This document shows, one piece after another, positions 16,275-25,207 of a stretch of DNA of 64,000 nt (its first letter is position 1; the number at the start of each line of letters is the position of its first letter). Origin of the DNA: Leptospiraceae bacterium (GTDB taxonomy: Bacteria; Spirochaetota; Leptospiria; Leptospirales; Leptospiraceae). The stretch lies in the NCBI GenBank assembly GCA_024233835.1, contig JACKPC010000003.1, forward strand, positions 590,501 through 654,500, given 5' to 3'. The notes beneath the pieces are model-generated. The model made no database searches and had not been told where the DNA came from. It was given only the letters and a program-made list of their open reading frames with translations. The position numbers and the translations under genes are program-made.

Positions 16275-17714
16275 ATGATAAAAGAAATATTAAAAAATTA
16301 TAATACCTCTGGTTTTTACGATGAAATGTTTATAGAAGATGGAAGAATTCATCCGCATTATAAACTTTTTAAAGAAAGATTAATACAGATGGGTTGGAAA
16401 AAACTTAATTCATTACAACATTCAACAGATAGGATTCAGCTATCTTTGGGAATGACTTTCAATGTCTATAGTGATTCTGAAGGAATAGAGAGAATTTTAC
16501 ATCTTGATATTATTCCGAGAATCATCAATAGTAAAGATTGGGATTTTTTAGAAAGAGGTTTAATGCAGCGAATCACAGCATTGAATCTTTTTATCAATGA
16601 TATTTATAATGAACAAAAAATATTGAAAGATAAAATTATTCCTGAGGAACTAATATTTTCAAGCAAAACTTATTTAAAAGAGTGTCTGGGGCTACATCCC
16701 CCGCTAAATGTATGGACGCATATTACGGGAACTGACCTTATTCGAGGAGATGGAGGGCAGTTTTACGTTTTGGAGGATAATCTTAGATGTCCTTCCGGTG
16801 TTTCTTATATGTTAGAAAATCGTGAAATATTAAAAAGAACTTTTCCTGAATTATTCGAAAAGTTAAATGTTCGTCCGGTTTATAATTATACACATTACTT
16901 GAAAGATATGCTTCAATCACTTGTATCTTTTCATTCTCCTTCTATAGCCGTACTTACACCCGGTATATATAATTCTGCTTATTTTGAACATTCCTACTTG
17001 GCACAGCAAATGGGGGCAGAACTGGTAGAAGGACAGGATTTGATTGTAGACAATGATTATGTATATAAAATTACAACTCATGGACCGGAAAAAATAGATG
17101 TTATTTATAGAAGAGTCGATGATGATTTTCTGGATCCACTCGTTTTTAGGAAAGATTCGCTTTTAGGAGTTCCCGGTCTGTTCAAAGCCTACAAGAAAGG
17201 AAATGTAGTTCTTGTAAATGCACCCGGTACCGGTGTTGCAGATGACAAAGCTGTATATGCTTATATTGATAGAATTATCAAATATTATCTTGGAGAAGAA
17301 ATTATTATTCCCAACGTAAGAACCTATATTTGTTCTGAAAAAGATGATTATAAATATGTATTGGAAAATATTGATAAATTGGTTATAAAACAAACAAATG
17401 CCTCCGGTGGTTATGGAATGCTAATAGGGCCGAAATCTACTAGAGACGAACAAGAAGAATTTGCCAAAAAAATTAAGCAAAATCCCAGGGATTATATAGC
17501 ACAGCCTGTTATAAATCTTTCCAGAGTGCCTACTCTTTCTGAAAATACAATAGAAGGTCGGCATGTAGACCTGAGACCTTACATATTATTTGGGAAAGAA
17601 ATTAAGATTATCCCCGGTGCATTAACTCGAGTTGCACTTAAAAAAGGTTCCCTTGTGGTAAATTCTTCTCAGGGAGGAGGGAGCAAAGATACCTGGGTGA
17701 TTGACAATATATAA
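16275..17714 (+). CDS. Circularly permuted ATP-grasp protein (DUF404/DUF407 family)
   Basis: The 479-residue protein belongs to the circularly permuted ATP-grasp type 2 family (COG2308). Signature segments are IRGDGGQFYVLEDNLRCPSG (about 155-174), followed by VSYMLENRE; VDVIYRR-type DVIYRRVDDDFLDP (about 276-289); and the nucleotide-binding run VIKQTNASGGYGMLIGP (about 373-389). ATP-grasp enzymes join a carboxylate to an amine or thiol through an acylphosphate. This family is thought to make or modify a peptide, but its substrate is unknown. AGGAAG precedes the ATG. The alpha-E gene starts 10 bases after its stop, a pairing conserved in many bacteria. The transglutaminase-like third member often found with them is absent here. 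Confidence 0.9.
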   Translation: MIKEILKNYNTSGFYDEMFIEDGRIHPHYKLFKERLIQMGWKKLNSLQHSTDRIQLSLGMTFNVYSDSEGIERILHLDIIPRIINSKDWDFLERGLMQRITALNLFINDIYNEQKILKDKIIPEELIFSSKTYLKECLGLHPPLNVWTHITGTDLIRGDGGQFYVLEDNLRCPSGVSYMLENREILKRTFPELFEKLNVRPVYNYTHYLKDMLQSLVSFHSPSIAVLTPGIYNSAYFEHSYLAQQMGAELVEGQDLIVDNDYVYKITTHGPEKIDVIYRRVDDDFLDPLVFRKDSLLGVPGLFKAYKKGNVVLVNAPGTGVADDKAVYAYIDRIIKYYLGEEIIIPNVRTYICSEKDDYKYVLENIDKLVIKQTNASGGYGMLIGPKSTRDEQEEFAKKIKQNPRDYIAQPVINLSRVPTLSENTIEGRHVDLRPYILFGKEIKIIPGALTRVALKKGSLVVNSSQGGGSKDTWVIDNI

Positions 17715-17724
17715 AGGAGTTTTT

Positions 17725-18699
17725 ATGTTAAGTAGAGTAGCAAATGCAGTTTATTGGATGAATCGTTATATTGAAAGAGCTGAAAATTATGCAAGGTTTA
17801 TGGATGTAAATTTTAATTTATCATTAGATCTTCCTCCTAACATTCCGGAACAATGGCAGCCTCTTGTAATTACAACCGGAGACTGGGCATTATTTGAATC
17901 CTTATACAATAAACCTGATAAGAATAATGTAATACACTTTCTCGCTTTTTCAGAAGAAAATCCGAGTTCTATATATAATTGTGTTCTTCAGGCCAGGGAA
18001 AATGCTCGAACTATTCGACCGGAAATTACAAAAGAAGTGTGGGAGCAAACAAATTATCTTTACTTTCTCGTGAAGGAAGGGCGCAAAAAAAAATTCTGGC
18101 AAAAGCAAGATCCCAGAAGTTTTTTTGTTGAAATAAAGAAAGGCTGTCAACTGTTGTATGGTATTTTTGATGCAACGATATCCAGAACAGAAGGATATCA
18201 TTTTGGGAATATAGGAAAATTATTAGAAAGAGCTGATAAAACATCACGCATACTTGATGTAAAATACCATATTCTTCTTCCGGCACCTCAAGAGGTAGGT
18301 ACGCCTCTGGATTTAATTCAGTGGGTCGCTTTATTAAAATCTGCGAGTGCTTATGATATGTATCAAAAAAAATATGGAAAGTTAAATGTTAGTAGTATTT
18401 CTGAATTCTTAATACTCGATAAAGAATTTCCAAGAGCAATGTTGCGATGTTTATTGATAGCAGAAAAATCTTTAAGTATGATTTCCAGAAATGCAAATAA
18501 TAGTTATTTGAAAACATCGACAAAGAAATTGGGACTTCTTAAGTCGGAGTTAGAATATTCGGACATATCTGATATAATTAAAGTTGGTATACATGAGTAT
18601 CTTGATAGATTTCAGCAGAAATTAAATCATATTTCTGAAGCTATTTACTCGGATTTCTTTTCCATTCAAAATATAATAAATAAAAACAAAGCATTATAA
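17725..18699 (+). CDS. Alpha-E domain protein (DUF403), partner of ATP-grasp
   Basis: The protein has about 324 residues. I place the start at the ATG at 17725, which follows AAAGGAG by 5 nt; an upstream in-frame TTG at 17701 lies inside the previous gene. The N-terminus MLSRVANAVYWMNRYIERAE is the family signature. The whole protein is alpha-helical and rich in Glu and Arg (GNIGKLLERADKTSRILDVKYH at about 173-194 is a second conserved block). The family (COG2307) almost always sits beside the circularly permuted ATP-grasp protein. Its biochemical role is not known; a joint peptide-forming or modifying activity has been proposed. Confidence 0.9.
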   Translation: MLSRVANAVYWMNRYIERAENYARFMDVNFNLSLDLPPNIPEQWQPLVITTGDWALFESLYNKPDKNNVIHFLAFSEENPSSIYNCVLQARENARTIRPEITKEVWEQTNYLYFLVKEGRKKKFWQKQDPRSFFVEIKKGCQLLYGIFDATISRTEGYHFGNIGKLLERADKTSRILDVKYHILLPAPQEVGTPLDLIQWVALLKSASAYDMYQKKYGKLNVSSISEFLILDKEFPRAMLRCLLIAEKSLSMISRNANNSYLKTSTKKLGLLKSELEYSDISDIIKVGIHEYLDRFQQKLNHISEAIYSDFFSIQNIINKNKAL

Positions 18700-18823
18700 A
18701 ATAAATGAATGGTACTAATTTTATATGCAATTTTTGAAAATAGTAGATCTTCGCTTCTAATTACTCAGCCAATGACAGACAATATCTGTTTAACGCAAAA
18801 CCAGGGAAGTATGTAGCAGTGCA

Positions 18824-19246
18824 GTGCTTTACTCAATGAAACCTATGGGACAAACTTCTTCATCCAGTTCTTCGGTCGGAAAGTCCGGTACGCTTACAGT
18901 AAGTGTGACCCCGGGTCCAACAGATTATATTACTTTTTTTTCAGAAGAGGTCGCAAAATCTACTCTGATAGAAGTTGAAAGTAATAAAATAGTTTATGCT
19001 GGAAATTTATCTGTAGATATGTCTGTAAAATTAGAAAATGCTGATGCTTTTCAGAAGCATGTATCAAATCTTATTAAACCCGGTGTATTGGAAAGTTCTT
19101 TAGGAATGTCTATGTTAAAGGGAAGCTATAATTATGTAGGTATCTTAAAAAATATACTTAATGATGAGAATGCGAAGAAGGAATTTAAAGAGAAGGCTTC
19201 CCAAAAGGAGCTTAAAGATTCTACCTGGTTAGAAGATTTAAAATAA
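18824..19246 (+). CDS. Hypothetical protein, possibly a fragment
   Basis: The frame has 140 residues if it begins at GTG 18824, or 136 from ATG 18836. Neither has a clear ribosome site, and an in-frame stop lies at 18791. There is a Ser-rich start, then a strand-rich segment (GTLTVSVTPGPTDYITFF) and a helical, Lys-rich end. I recognise no family. It follows the alpha-E gene by 124 bases and ends just before a strong terminator, so it may be the last gene of that transcript, or a decayed remnant. Confidence 0.45.
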   Translation: MLYSMKPMGQTSSSSSSVGKSGTLTVSVTPGPTDYITFFSEEVAKSTLIEVESNKIVYAGNLSVDMSVKLENADAFQKHVSNLIKPGVLESSLGMSMLKGSYNYVGILKNILNDENAKKEFKEKASQKELKDSTWLEDLK

Positions 19247-19270
19247 TTTTCAAGTAGCTGAATTATCGTA

Positions 19271-19306
19271 AAGTAAGCGAATCAGGGAAGGTTCGCTTAC
19301 TTTTTT
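19271..19306 (+). terminator. Rho-independent terminator
   Basis: GTAAGCGAA (19273-19281) pairs perfectly with TTCGCTTAC (19292-19300) across a 10-base loop and is followed by TTTTTT. It ends the plus-strand genes before 19.3 kb. Confidence 0.88.
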
Positions 19307-19335
19307 GAGGAAATAGAAACTTGCGGTAAATCTAA

Positions 19336-19737
19336 CTATTGTTGACTTAACCATTTTAAGGCTGATACATCATCATTAAATATTTTAACGGTTATTCCAT
19401 TATTAGAATACTCTTCAATTAAAGGTTTCATCATTATTTTTCCCACTTCTTTATCCGGTAAAATTATCGCCCAGTATTTCCATCCGGCTTTTGTAACTCT
19501 TGGAGTCCAATGTTGCACTCCCCAATCAAGATCTTCTTTTTTGATTATGGGACTTTGTCTATCATCTGATAACCATTTTTTACAATTATGTTTAATAAAA
19601 AGATCAGCCCCTTTCGTTAGAACCCTTCTAAATGTACCATCATTAAGAAACTTATGGAATGAGTGGTGTATTACTTTTAATTCGGGATAAAAATATAAAC
19701 TGGCTGATTCTTCATCAATGATTGTTTCTCGATTCAT
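19336..19737 (-). CDS. STAS/SpoIIAA-like domain protein
   Basis: The 133-residue protein resembles the short STAS/SEC14-like proteins common in environmental bacteria. The fold signature is a strand-rich start (SASLYFYPELKVIHHSFHKF), a helix, then KKWLSDDRQSP, WGVQHWTPRVTKAGWKYWAI and VKIFNDDVSALKWL at the end. No catalytic role is evident; members are thought to bind small ligands or partner proteins in the cytoplasm. The start follows AAGGACAAAGC. It stands alone, convergent to the genes on its left. The family call rests on remembered sequence pattern. Confidence 0.62.
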   Translation of the reverse strand: MNRETIIDEESASLYFYPELKVIHHSFHKFLNDGTFRRVLTKGADLFIKHNCKKWLSDDRQSPIIKKEDLDWGVQHWTPRVTKAGWKYWAIILPDKEVGKIMMKPLIEEYSNNGITVKIFNDDVSALKWLSQQ

Positions 19738-19852
19738 GCTTTGTCCTTGTGAAAATTATAGTTAACTAAGAAATTATGAAATTACAAAAATATATGAAAC
19801 CTGTATAATGGGAAACATTTTTTAAATACGAAGTAGAGTTAGTTACGTTTTA

Positions 19853-20077
19853 GTGGACACTTACTCTTCAAAACTTCTACATCTTTTCACTATATGGGCA
19901 CCGAGGCAAACCGGCAAAAGCACCTATTTTCGGTTGTTGGCCGATGAATTGGGAAAAATCAAAAATTTGTTCTTATCATCGACTAAGTCGAAGGAAGGTG
20001 TGGAGAGCATTGAGGGGGTAGCGATTCAAGTTTATCTTGTGCGTTATGATGAAGAGAAGGAATTTGGAATTCGATGA
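19853..20077 (+). pseudogene. Remnant of a P-loop ATPase
   Basis: The 74-residue frame begins with LFTIWAPRQTGKSTYFRLLADEL, a Walker A region as found at the N-terminus of DUF1703/DUF4143-type ATPases, which are normally 400-550 residues long. Only the first 25 residues resemble that family. The rest does not continue it, and the frame stops. There is no ribosome site. The most likely reading is a decayed gene with a large internal deletion. Confidence 0.45.
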
Positions 20078-20339
20078 TTGTGCATCCCCGCTCTAAAGAA
20101 CGGGCTATAAGCCCTCATTCTTAATTTTTCATTCTTCCTTAATAATTACTTACTCTCCAAGGCCTCCACTCCTTCCCATTCCGGCGGGGACACCGTACTT
20201 AGCATAATAGAGAGAGCGTTTGTAATGAATTTGGCCGCTTTATGGGAAATATAAGACGAATGCGATATTACTACAAAAAAAGGAAAATCAAACTTGACAA
20301 TACTTTCGATGAAAAAATAATCCAGAAAGGAGAAATAAC
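20078..20339. other. Intergenic stretch with one hairpin, no gene seen
   Basis: It contains the hairpin GGGCT-ATA-AGCCC at 20102-20114 (member of the dispersed family at 4874 and 40617). Near the end is TTGACA at 20294-20299 with AATAAT at 20316-20321, a possible promoter for the toxin-antitoxin pair, which would leave a very short leader. I support no gene here. Confidence 0.5.
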
Positions 20340-20555
20340 ATGCCTGCAACCCTTAATATTGGAGTAAATCAAATTATAGAGCTTATCTTACAATTACCAG
20401 AAGATGAAAAAAAAACTCTTTTCATGGAGTTAAATAAGTTTTCTGAATTACAATTGCTTTTTGAAGAGTTTCTCGTGTTAGGACAATCAATTCCTCTTTC
20501 CATGGATGATATAAGTAAAGAAGTAGAAAGTTATCGTCAGGAAAAATTTGTTTGA
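20340..20555 (+). CDS. Predicted antitoxin of a PIN-domain toxin-antitoxin pair
   Basis: The 71-residue acidic protein starts at ATG after AAAGGAG. It has an N-terminal segment IIELILQLPEDEKKTLFMEL, like the helix of small antitoxins that precede PIN_3-family toxins, and an acidic C-terminus that would wrap the toxin. Its TGA overlaps the TTG start of the toxin gene by 4 bases (TTGA), a translational coupling typical of type II pairs. The assignment comes from size and context; the protein itself has no strong signature. Confidence 0.72.
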   Translation: MPATLNIGVNQIIELILQLPEDEKKTLFMELNKFSELQLLFEEFLVLGQSIPLSMDDISKEVESYRQEKFV

Positions 20556-20962
20556 GAGTTGTAATTGATACCAACCTTTTTATTAGTTCACTTTTAGGAA
20601 AATATACTTCTGAAATTTTGAATGATATTACTCAAAAAAGATATGATTTGATTTTATCAGATAAACAACTTGATGAAATTATTGGAGTTCTAAAAAGGCC
20701 AAAGTTTAAAAAAATAATTCCTTATGAGAAAATTGAAAAATTAGAAATTCTACTCAAAAAAGTTAGTTTTTTTGTAGATGTTGAAGGAAACATCTCTGAT
20801 TGTCGTGATCCAAAGGATAATTTTCTTTTAGAAATGGGAATAAATGCCAGAGCAGATTTCATCATTACCGGAGATGAAGATCTACTTGTTTTGAACCCTT
20901 ATAAAAATATCAAAATTATAAAATATTCTGAATTTAAAGAAATTTTACCATTAATTGAATAA
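20552..20962 (+). CDS. PIN-domain ribonuclease toxin (type II toxin-antitoxin)
   Basis: The 136-residue protein belongs to the PIN_3 group. Expected metal-binding acids are present: Asp6 in RVVIDTNLFISSL, Glu42 in LDEIIGVL, Asp86/Asp89 in DCRDPKDNFLLEMG, and Asp108/Asp110 in IITGDEDLLVL. The family cuts RNA, often tRNA or rRNA, when the antitoxin is lost. It starts at TTG 20552, overlapping the antitoxin stop. The order antitoxin then toxin, with no other genes, fits a stand-alone module. The target RNA cannot be read. Confidence 0.86.
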   Translation: MRVVIDTNLFISSLLGKYTSEILNDITQKRYDLILSDKQLDEIIGVLKRPKFKKIIPYEKIEKLEILLKKVSFFVDVEGNISDCRDPKDNFLLEMGINARADFIITGDEDLLVLNPYKNIKIIKYSEFKEILPLIE

Positions 20963-21015
20963 GTAAAAACTACACTGTAAGCCCTCTCCAACTATAAATA
21001 TGGTGGCGTATCGAA

Positions 21016-22704
21016 CTACGGCCCGGTGCGAACACAACGGACAAGTTCTTGGTAATATTTAACACCACCGGTACTTGCAAAACCGGTAGAGAATTGAACA
21101 ACCCATGCACAGCAAGTGCGATCGGAATTTGTAGACCAATAAAAGGACGATACTGAATTTGGAAATAAATAATTTATTGTAGGTGAACTAAAATTATTAC
21201 ATTGCCCGCTAGTTGGTATTATTCTATCATTGCAATAAATGAGTGAGCTTAATTCATTTATTGATGGAACCCTCCAATCTGTTTTACCTGTAAAAGATAG
21301 AGAATCACAGGAAGAAAAAACTGAACCACTGGTGAGGCTTGTTCCATCATCACAGGAATTATCGTTTGATGTACAATATTGCAACCTGTTATTATCAGCC
21401 CCATAGTTGTCAGCACTACTACCGATTCCGGTGCAGTCGTTATTGCTTGAGTTCCAGACTTGACCCTGTGTACATTTCATCCAGACCAATGTGGTTCCAA
21501 GGAAAGCTCCAGCACCTTTAAATAAAACAGTACCATTGTTATTATCCCAAAAACAACCGGCTTCACTCCATGCTTCTGCTGAATAGCATTCTGCAGGAAG
21601 TTTATCAATTTCCTTAATAGGCAATGTGTATGTCTCTAAGGCATCAGCTTTTAAAATAATATTTATGGTATCATCATTAGTATTGTCATCTGGTTTTCCT
21701 AAAATGCTTATCTGGAAGCTTTGTTCCACTGTTGAATTTTCAGGTGTAAATATTAATGTTGATGGTATAATGGTAACTGTATTTCTATCACTGATAATAC
21801 TAACACTTTGAGTGGTTGGAGACTTTAGTGATAACCGAATATAAATCGTACGCTCTGTATCCATACCTTCATGAACTTCTGTCGGAACATTACTCAAAGA
21901 AAATGTATTTACTACAGTGCCGGAAGCCTGTTCCTGATTGGTTACACTGTAGTTTACAATCCCCGAGCCATCCAACACAAAGGAGAGATTCGCTGTTTCC
22001 GAATCCGTATTACTATCCGTCACAGCAGTAAGAACCACATTCTGTTCCTTATCCCAATTGGTTTCATCAAAAGTCAGAACCACACGGGAAGAATCATTCA
22101 CAGCAATAGCAGCATTATTGGAGTTTATGCTTAGCTCTCTGCTGAGGGTAATAGCTTTTGATAATTTTACTTGAATCGTAGCCGTTTTTCCTTCCTCTAT
22201 CGAACTCGGAGTTCCCGTAATCACAGGAATCAGGTCATCCGAAACAGTCACCACCCTTGTAACTTCCGAAAAACCTTCCGCTTTGAAAGAAAGTGTAACC
22301 GACTCATTCACATTATTGCTGTCTATTCTCGTTGCTACAGTAATATACTGCTCCGATGAATAATTAGACCCATTAAACGAAATGGTATAGGTAGTAGCTC
22401 CGTTCAGAGTCAAAGCAGAGCTATTCGAAGAAATACTTACAGAGACTGTTCCTGCCGGTGCTTTTGACAGCTTTATTCCTACAGTAAAAGCCTGACCTTC
22501 TGCAACCGTATCAATCACCCCGCTTACCTCAATGGTATTGGCCGTATTCGACGCACTCAACTGACGGGACAAATCATCCAGTAAAGTAGCAAAAAAAGGC
22601 AAAGGCCCATCAAATGGATTTTTAAGCTTTGATTCCGGAGGTAAGAGATAACAACCCATTACAAATACCAGAATTAAATATAGAGTAAACACATTTCTTT
22701 TCAT
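21016..22704 (-). CDS. Lipoprotein with Calx-beta-like repeats and C-terminal DUF1566 (Lcl) domain
   Basis: The 562-residue protein starts with a lipoprotein signal peptide (FVMGC, lipid on Cys18), so it is exported and probably on the outer membrane. Residues about 58-370 hold three Ig-like strand repeats of about 100 residues that share the pattern VxEGxxxxxxIxLSxA and LTFDxxNW or SFNGSNY, like Calx-beta modules. Residues about 375-562 form the DUF1566/Lcl domain, seen in TDWRVPSINELSSLI and FYWSTNSD and WVVQFSTG. In Legionella this domain binds glycans. A surface or adhesive role is inferred. The region is Cys-rich at the end (at least 12 Cys). It stands alone on the minus strand. Confidence 0.85.
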   Translation of the reverse strand: MKRNVFTLYLILVFVMGCYLLPPESKLKNPFDGPLPFFATLLDDLSRQLSASNTANTIEVSGVIDTVAEGQAFTVGIKLSKAPAGTVSVSISSNSSALTLNGATTYTISFNGSNYSSEQYITVATRIDSNNVNESVTLSFKAEGFSEVTRVVTVSDDLIPVITGTPSSIEEGKTATIQVKLSKAITLSRELSINSNNAAIAVNDSSRVVLTFDETNWDKEQNVVLTAVTDSNTDSETANLSFVLDGSGIVNYSVTNQEQASGTVVNTFSLSNVPTEVHEGMDTERTIYIRLSLKSPTTQSVSIISDRNTVTIIPSTLIFTPENSTVEQSFQISILGKPDDNTNDDTINIILKADALETYTLPIKEIDKLPAECYSAEAWSEAGCFWDNNNGTVLFKGAGAFLGTTLVWMKCTQGQVWNSSNNDCTGIGSSADNYGADNNRLQYCTSNDNSCDDGTSLTSGSVFSSCDSLSFTGKTDWRVPSINELSSLIYCNDRIIPTSGQCNNFSSPTINYLFPNSVSSFYWSTNSDRTCCAWVVQFSTGFASTGGVKYYQELVRCVRTGP

Positions 22705-22760
22705 CTTTGTCTCTCAGTTTTTTATAAATTTCATTGAATTCTTAAAAACCTTCGGCTAGT

Positions 22761-24356
22761 CTAAAATTTTTTAAAAAAATTTAGTTTACCAAAAGTTTCC
22801 CTCCTTACGTTTGTACTTGCTGTGGAGGAAATTGTATTGGGAGTCAATCTCGGATACATAGCAAATTCCCAGAATCGAAAACCGTCCTGTTTTTCATAAA
22901 CAGCAGCATCGTAGATATTCCATGCCCAGAAACTCATGAATAAATAGTAGGCAATATCTGTTTTAGACTCCTGTTTGATTAGTGCATCTTTTCGAGATTG
23001 CATGTCCAGGTAGGTGGGTAGAAGAAGGCTTCCCGGCAATACAAAACCGGAATCGTAGTTCTTTTGTAATTTATCCAATTGTAAGCGGTTACTTAAATAA
23101 TAATATCCTAATACTGCACCCGTTGCCATATAAACATAGCCACGGTTCTTAGAGTCATCATGGTATTGTCCCCAGCCGGGAAGAACTGCCGAACGCCAGA
23201 TATAAGGGATACGGGTTTTCTTGGGAATGCGCCTATCAGCAAGACTTTCTCCTTTTTCTGGTAGAACCGGAGTTATGGAAATGGCAAGGTCTCCGTAAGA
23301 TTCTCCATAAATTTTGACATAGGGCTTTTGTTCTTTATTATTCTTTAAAGACCAGTCACGAACACTCTGTTGGACAAATAGTTTTAGTTCTCCAAAAGTA
23401 ACCACACCATCTTTGTTAGAATCTGCCTGACCTTCAATACCATAGACTAAATGTTTGGTAAATACTCCAAAATCTGAATCCTCATCTTCATAGGAGTAAT
23501 AGCCGGCCTTGGTGGAATAAAAAGTAGCCGCTAATTCTGCGGATTCAAATTGTTCCTGTCGCAAAGGATTTTGTTGCGTACTTTTACTTGTATAGATTTT
23601 ATCCCGGCAAGCATCGAGGATTAGAAGAGATTTTTTGATACCCTTTTTTTGTAAACGAGAGACTATTTCATGAACTTTTAGAGATGAGTTAAATTTATGT
23701 TCTGCTAAAGTATCAACCGTTACCAGGTAACCGTTTTCATCATAATCAGAGATGCCATGCCCGGAGAAAAAAAATAAGACCATATCATCGCTTGTCGCAA
23801 AGTTTAAGACACTGTCCAGTTTGGCTAAAATGTTCAGGCGGGTAGGGTAAAGATTACGATTCTTTCCTTTATTATCAATATCATCAGTCATTAAGAAAAC
23901 CTTTTCAAATTGTCCCTGGGCTTCCAGAAGTTTTGCCATGACAATTGCATCATTTCTGGCTTTCGAGAGATTGCTTATGGATATGTCTTCGTAGTTATTG
24001 ATTCCGATTACGATTGCATACCGCTTACCGATATTATTCTCACTGAGTTCCTGTATCTTGAGGCCTTTTTTTCGAGCGTTATTATATTTTCTATGTGGGC
24101 GTTTTTCAAGGGATTTGCTGACTGCTTCCTCCTCTTCATTGGGAACCACCTTGCTCTTTTCTTTAGAATTCTCTTCAGGCTTTGCAGGATTATTTATTTT
24201 TTGGCCTTCGAGTTTTTCCACTTTGTCTTTTAAGGTCTGCATTTCTTCTCTCAGAAGTTGTAGTTCCGATTTCTGAGTGGTTTTATTTTTCTTGGGAGCG
24301 GCATAAGAAATAGAGAATATAAGGAAGAATATGAGAAATAGGGAATATGCTTTCAT
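22761..24356 (-). CDS. Secreted caspase-like (C14/metacaspase-type) protease with C-terminal membrane domain
   Basis: The 531-residue protein begins with a signal peptide (residues 1-20). Residues 28-90 are a Lys/Glu-rich coiled coil. Residues about 110-350 form a caspase-like domain: KRYAIVIGINNYED opens it, His200 lies in FFFSGHGISD, and Cys250 in LLILDACRDK, giving the His-Cys dyad. DSNKDGVVTFGEL near 320 looks like a calcium-binding EF-hand loop. Residues about 380-520 contain IPYIWRSAVLPGWGQYH and two hydrophobic segments, as in DUF5683 domains that anchor proteins in the envelope. Exported bacterial caspase homologues have few known substrates. The next gene to the left is a lipoprotein on the same strand. 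Confidence 0.84.
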   Translation of the reverse strand: MKAYSLFLIFFLIFSISYAAPKKNKTTQKSELQLLREEMQTLKDKVEKLEGQKINNPAKPEENSKEKSKVVPNEEEEAVSKSLEKRPHRKYNNARKKGLKIQELSENNIGKRYAIVIGINNYEDISISNLSKARNDAIVMAKLLEAQGQFEKVFLMTDDIDNKGKNRNLYPTRLNILAKLDSVLNFATSDDMVLFFFSGHGISDYDENGYLVTVDTLAEHKFNSSLKVHEIVSRLQKKGIKKSLLILDACRDKIYTSKSTQQNPLRQEQFESAELAATFYSTKAGYYSYEDEDSDFGVFTKHLVYGIEGQADSNKDGVVTFGELKLFVQQSVRDWSLKNNKEQKPYVKIYGESYGDLAISITPVLPEKGESLADRRIPKKTRIPYIWRSAVLPGWGQYHDDSKNRGYVYMATGAVLGYYYLSNRLQLDKLQKNYDSGFVLPGSLLLPTYLDMQSRKDALIKQESKTDIAYYLFMSFWAWNIYDAAVYEKQDGFRFWEFAMYPRLTPNTISSTASTNVRRETFGKLNFFKKF

Positions 24357-24424
24357 TTTCTTTTAAATAAAAATTCTAATATGGCAAGTAAAGATGCTGC
24401 AACAGCAATAAGGATGTATGATCA

Positions 24425-25207
24425 TTACAATAACTCAGCTCCAGCTCTTTTGGTTTCTTCTATGGCTTCTGCTAAGAGGGCAGCAAAATCCAGTTCCAGT
24501 TGTGGAAGGAGGCTGTGGGTAAAAGGTCTGGCAAAGGAAACGGTATTGTATCCGGTTCTGTCTCTTTCGAAAACATAGTATTTCTGGTGATGCGGACAAA
24601 CGACAAGGCCGATGTCGGCACCACCCGCCATCCAGTCTTCTGCCATTTTGGCTAAATCCTGCTTCAGGCTTTTCTTGTGAGAAACAACTTCGATACAAAG
24701 GGTGGGAGAGCCGGCACGAGAACTCATATCAAGAACGCGGTGAGCAAATTTTGTAAAGGCAATAAAGGAGACATCGGGAATGCGGTGCTTTTTTTTACCG
24801 TTTATTTCCAGGTCATGACCGGTAGAAGAATCGGTAACTTTACCCAATTTCATCTTTCTATTCCATATATATAATGTTCCCAGTATTGCTACGGTAAAAG
24901 TTCCGATAAAAAATGATGTTCCCATATTAATCAGGATTAAACCCTCTTCTCCTTCCAGTTTCAGGTTGTTATTGAGCCTATCCAGCTCAAAAAGTTCTTC
25001 TTCCCGCATTTTAAAGGGTAAATGGAGTTTGAAGAAATCCATTTGGGAAAAATGCAGTTCTCTTTCGTGGATGATTAAATTCGAATCCTTCAATTCTAAG
25101 TATAGGTCGGGATTATGGCTCTGAAAACCTGCCAGCACCTTTGCATCTAAGGTAATACTCAGTGGAAAGGTAAGTTTTATTGTAGCTGCAGTTCTGTTAC
25201 CATTCAT
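24425..25207 (-). CDS. Uma2 family (DUF820) nuclease-fold protein, copy 1
   Basis: The 260-residue protein carries the Uma2 pattern of the PD-(D/E)XK fold: IPDVSFIAF, then PTLCIEVVSHKKSLKQDLAKMAEDW, where the Asp, the Glu and the following Lys residues are the expected active site. Uma2 proteins are numerous in bacteria but their target is unknown. The N-terminal 80 residues are a strand-rich region that I do not recognise. The gene begins one base inside the stop of copy 2 (TAATG), so the two are translationally coupled. Its last 430 bases appear identical to those of copy 2. Confidence 0.78.
   Translation of the reverse strand: MNGNRTAATIKLTFPLSITLDAKVLAGFQSHNPDLYLELKDSNLIIHERELHFSQMDFFKLHLPFKMREEELFELDRLNNNLKLEGEEGLILINMGTSFFIGTFTVAILGTLYIWNRKMKLGKVTDSSTGHDLEINGKKKHRIPDVSFIAFTKFAHRVLDMSSRAGSPTLCIEVVSHKKSLKQDLAKMAEDWMAGGADIGLVVCPHHQKYYVFERDRTGYNTVSFARPFTHSLLPQLELDFAALLAEAIEETKRAGAELL

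Noticed and set aside
20146..20349. 67-codon minus-strand frame before the antitoxin
   Set aside because: It overlaps the antitoxin start, has no ribosome site, and shows no recognisable protein pattern.
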